DNA of 11,955 nucleotides from Minisyncoccota bacterium (lineage in GTDB: Bacteria; Patescibacteriota; Microgenomatia; UBA1400; PJMF01): contig WJLO01000084.1 in NCBI GenBank assembly GCA_014728425.1, positions 1 through 11,955 on the forward strand, given 5' to 3'. The notes under the pieces were generated by a model, which was given only the letters and a program-made list of their open reading frames with translations, ran no database searches and was not told the origin of the DNA. The translations under genes and the position numbers were made by a program. Of this stretch, positions 7,061-11,955 are shown piece by piece (within the stretch, counting starts at the first letter, position 1; each line of letters starts with the position of its first letter).

Positions 7061-7635
7061 TCACATCAAATCAACCTTGTTCAAGATTGGCACAACTATT
7101 GTTCCTAAAACATCAAATATCGCAAATACTCCCAATAATCTGAAATAGAACTCTCCAGGATCATCAATTAATTCAAGAATTAGCAATATAAGCATTAATG
7201 CCAACATGCCAATGGATCAAATTGTAGTAAATAATGCAATTTTAATTGCAGGCTTTTCTACTTTAATCAAAAATAGTAAACAAGAGTGCGCTAAGCTTAA
7301 TGCAAGGATTATAAATATTAACACTAGTTTAAAACTATCCCAACTAACAATATCAATCATTTCCCAAATAAATGAGACCGTGTATAGAAATCCTAAAACT
7401 GACAGCACTATACCCAAGGAAGCCAAAGGCATTACTCTTTTCTGTTTATAAAGAGTAGAACAACATAACCCTATAAGGCTATACCCTCTCATAGCTAACG
7501 CTGTAAGCAGGATTTTTGCTTCTATTTCTCCAAAACCACCAAAGAGAAATGTAAAAATTCCAATCAGCGTACTAATGCTGAGAGAAATAATCACACTAAT
7601 TAAAAATGTTTTTTTAAATTAATATTTTGAGTCAT
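7061..7635 (-). pseudogene. Polytopic membrane protein gene broken by an N-terminal frameshift and an in-frame TGA
   Basis: The longest intact piece is 125 codons (7594-7217, GTG start) with about four membrane helices and the segments FGGFGEIEAKILLTALAM and GYSLIGLCCSTLY. Two extensions belong to the same protein. Upstream, an ATG at 7633-7635 opens a frame (MTQNINLKK) that runs into an A7 run at 7609-7615; adding one A joins it to TFLISVIISLSIS. Downstream, after the TGA at 7217-7219, the same frame stays open for about 50 codons to TGA 7061-7063, adding a further helix and the conserved-looking FRLLGVFAIFDVLGTIVVPIL. I associate this combination with a small membrane protein family in CPR genomes, function unknown. 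The intact gene would be about 191 residues. Two lesions favour a decaying gene; sequence error or recoding are alternatives. Confidence 0.6.
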
Positions 7636-7776
7636 AATTTTATTGCTGAGATTTTTGTTAATAAATATAGCTACTGCTCATCAATGCTTACCTTCGGCAA
7701 GATTACTGGCCAGTGCAAAGCATTTGCAACAAAGTTAGAACCATTTTCTTGAGTAAACAAGATTATGGGATGGCTA

Positions 7777-8454
7777 TTAATTTGGCATAACACTAACACC
7801 ATATTCACTTTGATCCTCAAATTTTGGTACATTATCGTAGAAAAATGAAGCCCATCCTAGCCTATAGTTTATTAGTCCTTTTTCTGAATCAAAAATTTGC
7901 AAATTATATTTACTAGCTCTTATAGCTAAAATATAACGGTTTTCAGAATCGTCGTAATGATATTTTATCTTACTTGTCTGTAGTGTTGAGTTGTATAGTT
8001 CTGGGAACATGTCTCTTAGCTCGTCCTCATTTTTTGGCAAAGACATAGAATAGGTGTGCAGATGATTAAGTTTGCCATTTAACTCCTTTGCGGGTTCAAT
8101 TAAAGGCCAATACCTACGATATGCAGCGCAGTCAAAAACTCCATAGCCGACCATGATGATTGCTGGAAACGATAAAAATAGTAAAAGTAAACTAACCAAT
8201 ACCGATATGGTTAAACTGGTTGGCGCTTTTAACTTAAGCTTTTTATTTAGAAAGTAATAAAGTACTAGACCAAAAACTATGCACAAGATAATAAGAGTAG
8301 GAATATTAAGGAGCTTTGCGCCTTCTTGACATCTATCAAAGACCCATGCTGATGTGAATAATTGATCGTACATTAAAAGTATTATAAAGGAATGAGTTAA
8401 AAAAACGGCCGCAAATACTTGTCTTTTTTTAAAAAAACCATCACTCTCTATCAA
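7777..8454 (-). CDS. Hypothetical three-helix membrane protein with an extracytoplasmic C-terminal domain
   Basis: The 225-residue protein has hydrophobic helices at about 12-30, 51-70 and 82-106, followed by a soluble domain of about 120 residues. The start is TTG at 8452-8454; an in-frame TAG lies 12 nt upstream and the next in-frame ATG would remove the first helix. No good Shine-Dalgarno sequence is visible. The C-terminal pattern (LPKNEDELRDMFPEL, then KYHYDDSENRYILAI) faintly resembles the globular part of pseudopilin-like proteins, but there is no pilin signal peptide, so I leave the function open. It is separated by about 140 bp from the broken membrane gene downstream; that gap holds a perfect palindrome ACTGGCCAGT (7705-7714). 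The gene ends near the tRNA repeat cluster on its upstream side. Confidence 0.6.
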   Translation of the reverse strand: MIESDGFFKKRQVFAAVFLTHSFIILLMYDQLFTSAWVFDRCQEGAKLLNIPTLIILCIVFGLVLYYFLNKKLKLKAPTSLTISVLVSLLLLFLSFPAIIMVGYGVFDCAAYRRYWPLIEPAKELNGKLNHLHTYSMSLPKNEDELRDMFPELYNSTLQTSKIKYHYDDSENRYILAIRASKYNLQIFDSEKGLINYRLGWASFFYDNVPKFEDQSEYGVSVMPN

Positions 8455-8483
8455 AATATATGCCTATATACCAACCCAATCTC

Positions 8484-8506
8484 ACTATGCGGAAGTGGTG
8501 GGATTC
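8484..8506. repeat. Duplicated tRNA-Ser 3' end (att-like direct repeat, left copy)
   Basis: The 19 nt at 8488-8506 (TGCGGAAGTGGTGGGATTC) match exactly 8596-8614, the 3' end of the tRNA-Ser gene including its acceptor strand and discriminator base. The copy is preceded by ACTATG, which is also found inside the tRNA (8664-8670 region). It is followed not by tRNA sequence but by a palindrome. Such 3'-end copies usually mark integration at a tRNA or a partial duplication; only about 90 bp lie between the copies here. Confidence 0.75.
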
Positions 8507-8548
8507 CCCGGTGCTCACTTCGTTCAACCGGGATAAACTTCTCATCCC
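8507..8548. repeat. Two overlapping hairpins, CCCGGT...ACCGGG and GGGAT...ATCCC
   Basis: CCCGGT (8507-8512) pairs with ACCGGG (8527-8532) around a 14-nt loop. GGGAT (8530-8534) pairs with ATCCC (8544-8548). They share bases and so cannot form together. The first belongs to the same palindrome family as those at 1501-1517 and 8705-8722, with a longer loop. Confidence 0.55.
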
Positions 8549-8563
8549 GATTCATAATCGTCC

Positions 8564-8588
8564 AAAAATCCTACTTTGCAGGATTTTT
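8564..8588 (-). terminator. Rho-independent terminator of the tRNA-Ser gene
   Basis: Read leftward, AAAAATCCT and AGGATTTTT form a perfect 9-bp stem with a 7-nt loop, ending in five T. It begins 10 nt behind the tRNA 3' end. It is near-symmetric in A/T and could also work on the other strand. Confidence 0.65.
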
Positions 8589-8597
8589 CGCCGATTG

Positions 8598-8680
8598 CGG
8601 AAGTGGTGGGATTCGAACCCACGAAGCCATAAGGCTCACGCTTTCCAAGCGTGTGCAATTGACCACTATGCGACACTTCC
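8598..8680 (-). tRNA. tRNA-Ser (GGA)
   Basis: On the minus strand the acceptor arms GGAAGTG (5' end at 8680) and CACTTCC (ending at 8599) pair over 7 bp, with discriminator G at 8598 as usual for serine. The anticodon stem is CACGC/GCGTG around the loop TTGGAAA, giving anticodon GGA (8644-8646) for UCC/UCU codons. A long variable arm (AGCC TTAT GGCT) is the class II mark of tRNA-Ser. The T-arm GTGGG-TTCGAAT-CCCAC is perfect. The CCA tail is not encoded and must be added. Pieces of this gene are repeated on both sides, but this copy looks complete and functional. Confidence 0.95.
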
Positions 8681-8780
8681 TTAAACTGTTTTAGTGCAAT
8701 TGACTCCCGGTGGTCACCGGGACGAAACTTCCTTAAATTATTTTAATAATTGACCCATGTTGGTCACCGGGACGAAACTT
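8653..8780. repeat. Tandem degenerate copies of the tRNA-Ser 5' half carrying a CCCGGT/ACCGGG palindrome
   Basis: GTGCAATTGAC occurs inside the tRNA (8653-8663) and again at 8694-8704; AATTGAC recurs at 8748-8754. ACTTCCTTAAA, the tRNA 5' end plus flank, occurs at 8675-8685 and 8727-8737. The 20-mer TGGTCACCGGGACGAAACTT occurs at 8711-8730 and 8761-8780. The units thus copy the tRNA 5' half and flank, but the D-arm part is replaced by TCCCGGT-GGTC-ACCGGGA (8705-8722). In the distal unit the left palindrome arm has decayed (CCATGT). Period is about 41-52 nt. Confidence 0.7.
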
Positions 8781-8795
8781 TTTTGCAACCCTCAT

Positions 8796-8801
8796 ATTAT
8801 A
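8796..8801 (-). promoter_or_regulatory. Candidate -10 box (TATAAT) for the tRNA-Ser gene
   Basis: On the minus strand a perfect TATAAT lies 116 nt upstream of the tRNA 5' end, beyond the repeat units. No -35 consensus is seen at 16-18 bp. Transcription from here would carry the tRNA-like repeats in the 5' leader. AGACTA/TAGTCT arms (8801-8806 and 8821-8826) overlap the region and might be an operator. Confidence 0.3.
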
Positions 8802-8845
8802 GACTACTTTTTTATTACTATAGTCTCACAATTTCTAGTATCCAC

Positions 8846-8875
8846 TTGCCACCTCTCAAAAAAAACTTTTATACT
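8846..8875 (+). promoter_or_regulatory. Sigma-70-type promoter of the transglutaminase-like gene
   Basis: TTGCCA (8846-8851) and TATACT (8870-8875) are separated by 18 bp, each one or two bases from consensus. The predicted start of transcription is about 17 nt before the ATG at 8899. No Shine-Dalgarno sequence is present in that short leader. Confidence 0.6.
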
Positions 8876-8898
8876 AAGTATCATCAGACACCTTAAAA

Positions 8899-11800
8899 AT
8901 GATTGAATTACCATTTAGAAGAGAACCACCACCCCTCCAACACGTCCATCTTGATGACCCTAGAAACGTGGCTTATTCGATCAACGAGATAAGGGACCGT
9001 GTCTTAGGGTATACAGGCGGGCCAATTGATGATCTAGGCCAAACTAGTCTTGAAGACATCGGAGACACTGTTCTCAAGTTACTTACGCCTGGCCCATGGC
9101 TAGCTGCCCCAATTTCTGCCGACCAATGGGAAGAAATACTTTTTTTAGCAATAAGCCAAGAGGAGGTACTAAAAAAATATTAGGTGAAGATTACCTGGAA
9201 AAGATAGCTCAAATCATGAGTTATGATGCTCCAGACAGTGCTTATTGGAACTTAACAACTGAAGGTCGAGAGTTTATAAGAAATATCCCCCTCCGACAAA
9301 TTCAAATGACCCCTGAAGGACCTGCCTTTGTGATATCTGAGGCAATGATAAATCCTATTAGCTATATTTGGACAGAGTATATGTTTTCTGCTAGTTGTTG
9401 GCTCGAAATAGAAATCAGACTAAGCCAGAGACAACAAGATAGAGAATTATTTATTAAACTAGTTACTTTAGGATATTTATTTGGTAAGTTTGATGAGCAG
9501 AACCCCCACTCTTGGAGTTATAGAGAAATCATCTCTCCTCACATTCGGGATGATGATCCACCTTTTATACAAAGACTAAAAATTCCTGAGGCTGAAGCAG
9601 CCCAAGATCAGCCCAGACTTCAACTATTAAAAAACTTTTGGTATACAGCTTTCCTTGCTTATTGGGCAGGTTTAAGGAGACATCAACGTTTAAGTTTAGC
9701 TCCTTTAAAAGGGGAATCAGCAAAAGTTGCTGCTCAAGCAGTGCCTGATTATGAAATGATACTGCCAACAGCACAAGCCCAAGGCTTAACCGGAGCCAGA
9801 TATCAACAAGTTCGAACAAGCTTATTCCAGTATATTACTGAGATTGTGCAGGCTTATAATCCAGATCAACCTCATTCTTTAGAATCAATTAGAGCAGTTT
9901 TTGATCATCGATTAGCAAGCAAGTTGCTGGATTTTGTCGGTGCTAAACTGCATCAATTTGATTTTGCACAATCAACTAATGGACAGCTTAGCAAGCTAGC
10001 CAGCCGGCTCATAACAGCGATTAATCAAAATCAAGACCAAGATTTAACAACTCAAGTATTTGGCACTGAGTTTACTCAATTAGCTCCGATTGAGCAGGTT
10101 TGTTTAATCACCTTTACTGCTTTTGTCAGCAATGGCTCAACCACTAAAGGAATAGAGGCCGCAGTGGCACAAATTGAGGGCACGTTGCTACCAATTCTTC
10201 AAAAACATCATGAGTCAAAAAACTCAGTATCTTTTGATCTTCCTTTTCCTCCTCCAGATATTGAAACAACATATCCTCAAGCCAAAAAAGCTGCTTTAGA
10301 GAGGTTATATGAGTTAACACTAGCTGATGGCTTAGTTGAAGCACAAAATCCTAAATTAGTTACTGAGCTTGAAGCAAGAGAACGTGCTCTCGTTGATTTA
10401 ACCCAGCTCAGCAAAGAGATCTTAATTACTGATAGAACAGAGACCGAAACCGATATTATTGTCCCTATGCTTGTTTTCTTAATGATGGTGCTGTTCATAA
10501 CAACAAGCTTGTCAGTCAGAATTCCCCCACATCGTTCAGTTCTTGCCAACCTTTTCATTAGCCTCCCTAGTTATTTTTTAATAACAAATAGATATCAAAT
10601 GGCTACTCTCCGTAATTGGCTAAACCAACTCTCCATCCTAAAACAATACCAAGATAAATTAAAAGGGCAGTTAAAAAAAATAGACGCCAATTATCAAAAA
10701 AAGAAAAAGGAATACATTTGGCTCATAGCTTTTATCAACCTGATGATTACAACTATTGTGTTTGGTGCGGTTGCCATATTCGATGCTGTTGAATCAGAAC
10801 CGACACATGCTATTGGCAACTCCGGATCCCCTCCTCAAAGGGGCAATCCTTCCTTTTATACTTTTTTTGGCCATTCTGGCGATTCTGGCCATTCTGACCA
10901 AAATGTCCAAGGACCAGATTTTTGGCTAAGCGAAACTTGTGAAATGGCACCAGACAGAGCAAGACTTCTTTGTCGCAATAAAGAAGAGGATGGTATTCCT
11001 GGCAAAGAGCATACTCTCCCTATTGAAACTTTACCCGACCAAGCAGCACTTAAACAACAAATTGAACAAGAACAAGCTCAGGGAAATATCATAAGATTAA
11101 ACCTGAATTCTCAAGATTCTTTCTTTGAGATTCCGGTTGGCTGGGAGCCTATAAAAATCTTAATTGTTGGTAAAATAGACTCTGATGCTCGTCCCAATCA
11201 TTGGTCAAGCGAGCAAGGTTTGGTAGTAGAAGGCTTAGAGTCCACTCAATTAACTGCTGTAGTTTATCGACCTACTCAACCATCAAATAACATCCTAGGT
11301 CAAAATAGTATTGATGTTTATCAAACTAGGCCAGATGTATATAACCCTTATGGTCCTGACTTAATTCCTGATGTAGACTGGGATACTCCGGAGCTTAAAC
11401 CCTTAAAAGCAACTATAATCAACGCCCGCCAGCAACTTCGAGATGGAGTAGACCCAAAAATTATCCTTAAAACAATGTTGCAAGTTGTGAAAGAGCTAGG
11501 CTTAGATTATGGCTTTCAAGAACATCATGCTCATGCAGACACTCCTAGTGAGCAACTGCGCTCAATGCTTGCTCGCAACTCTGACGGGACTTTAAAACAC
11601 GATCAATGGATTTGTAATGAATTTGCCTACTTGATTTACGTAATGGCTAGAGAAGCAGGAATGGAAATTTACTTACTCCCGGGCTATGTACAAAGCCCTC
11701 ACACCGGCTGGGGCGGCTACGGCTCTCAAGGCCATATGATACTAGGTTTTAGGAATCAACAGAATCAAATTGAGATCTTCGACGCCACATTGCCAGACAC

Positions 11801-11955
11801 AGACGGTAATTTAAACTATCCTTCAATTCCACGAGAGGATTTTAATATTTTTGATTACCTAAAAAAACAAGAGCAACAAAGGATGATTTTTGCCACTTGT
11901 GCCTTAACTGCTGCTATTCTGGGATTAGGAGTTTTGGGCAAAAGAACTCATGATC
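8899..11955 (+). CDS. Very long membrane protein with a transglutaminase-like domain; -1 frameshift at 9171-9177; runs off right edge
   Basis: The ATG at 8899 opens a frame of 94 codons ending at TAG 9181-9183. The -1 frame then stays open to the window edge with ordinary codon use, giving over 1000 residues if joined at the A7 run 9171-9177. The first 520 residues are mostly helical and soluble and I do not recognise them. Membrane helices follow at about 520-541 and 606-631, with a Lys/Gln-rich coiled-coil-like stretch between. After a Gly/Ser/His linker and a probable beta domain comes a transglutaminase-like core: Cys in WICNEFAYLIY (about 906), His in QGHMILGF (about 946) and Asp in EIFDATLP (about 962), then a third helix (about 997-1014). 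This triad would act as a cysteine protease or amidase or cross-linker. It probably faces outside. Substrate unknown; C-terminus missing. Confidence 0.7.
9161..9177 (+). promoter_or_regulatory. Candidate -1 frameshift site: AGGAGG followed by slippery A_AAA_AAA
   Basis: In the zero frame the codons CTA AAA AAA TAT contain the heptamer A_AAA_AAA (9171-9177), a known -1 slippery pattern. AGGAGG (9161-9166), a perfect Shine-Dalgarno-like sequence, ends 4 nt before it, and the zero frame stops 3 nt behind the TAT codon. A weak AGGT...ACCT stem follows at 9182-9196. The open downstream frame is exactly the -1 frame. A single missing A in the assembly would look the same. Confidence 0.4.

Noticed and set aside
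7206..7451. Plus-strand ORF of 81 codons
   Set aside because: It is antisense to the membrane-protein pseudogene and has no ribosome site or family character.
8488..8614. attL/attR of an integrated mobile element
   Set aside because: The direct repeat is right for tRNA-site integration, but only about 90 bp lie between copies and no integrase gene is in the window; partial duplication is simpler.
8419..8694. Plus-strand ORFs with GGIRTHEA- and KWWDSNPRSHKAH-type products
   Set aside because: They are antisense readings of the tRNA-Ser gene and its duplicated 3' end, a well-known source of false proteins.
8653..8780. CRISPR array
   Set aside because: The repeats are imperfect, few, unevenly spaced and derived from the tRNA 5' half; no cas gene is present.
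9565..10558. Three minus-strand ORFs of 66-93 codons
   Set aside because: They lie antisense to the continuous long frame, which explains the region better.

Overview
The window looks like a piece of a small, AT-rich bacterial genome, most likely from the Patescibacteria/Candidate Phyla Radiation and perhaps Microgenomates-like. This is inferred from the style of the proteins: an ECF sigma factor overlapping a small membrane protein that carries the segment GKVKMRPRWYF, a stand-alone RRM protein, a short exported protein with an acidic 'DYQAW...HEL...EEARQLREELG' tail, several GTG/TTG starts and a tRNA without an encoded CCA. No marker gene settles it. Reading frames behave as in the standard code.

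Positions 1-6950 are almost entirely leftward (minus strand). In transcription order from the right they hold: an RRM RNA-binding protein with its own extended -10 promoter and a leader hairpin; then a tight cluster of ABC exporter, ZIP metal transporter, DUF192 protein, ECF sigma factor, overlapping three-helix membrane protein (candidate anti-sigma) and a small exported protein; then an EamA/DMT permease; and, running off the left edge, the Q/N/S/T/P-rich N-terminus of an unidentified protein. Spacing of 3-22 bp and one 8-bp overlap suggest that ABC to candidate anti-sigma is one transcription unit. Its theme is envelope and metal transport with a dedicated sigma factor.

Positions 7061-8454 hold two leftward membrane-protein genes. 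One is broken: a frameshift near its start and an in-frame TGA. The other has three membrane helices and an exported domain that I do not recognise with certainty.

Positions 8484-8780 hold a tRNA-Ser(GGA) gene surrounded by partial copies of itself. There is a 19-nt exact copy of its 3' end on one side, and two degenerate copies of its 5' half on the other, carrying a CCCGGT...ACCGGG palindrome where the D-arm would be. The same palindrome family occurs near 1500, so this looks like a dispersed repeat that has interacted with the tRNA gene.

Positions 8846-11955 run rightward from a good sigma-70-type promoter into one very long gene of more than 1000 codons, still open at the right edge. A zero-frame ORF of 94 codons ends at 9183, but the protein continues in the -1 frame without a stop. 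The junction is an A_AAA_AAA slippery heptamer preceded by AGGAGG. The product is a membrane protein with a transglutaminase-like Cys-His-Asp domain. Three genes in this window are broken at runs of seven A, so homopolymer assembly error, real decay and slippage-based expression all need to be weighed.
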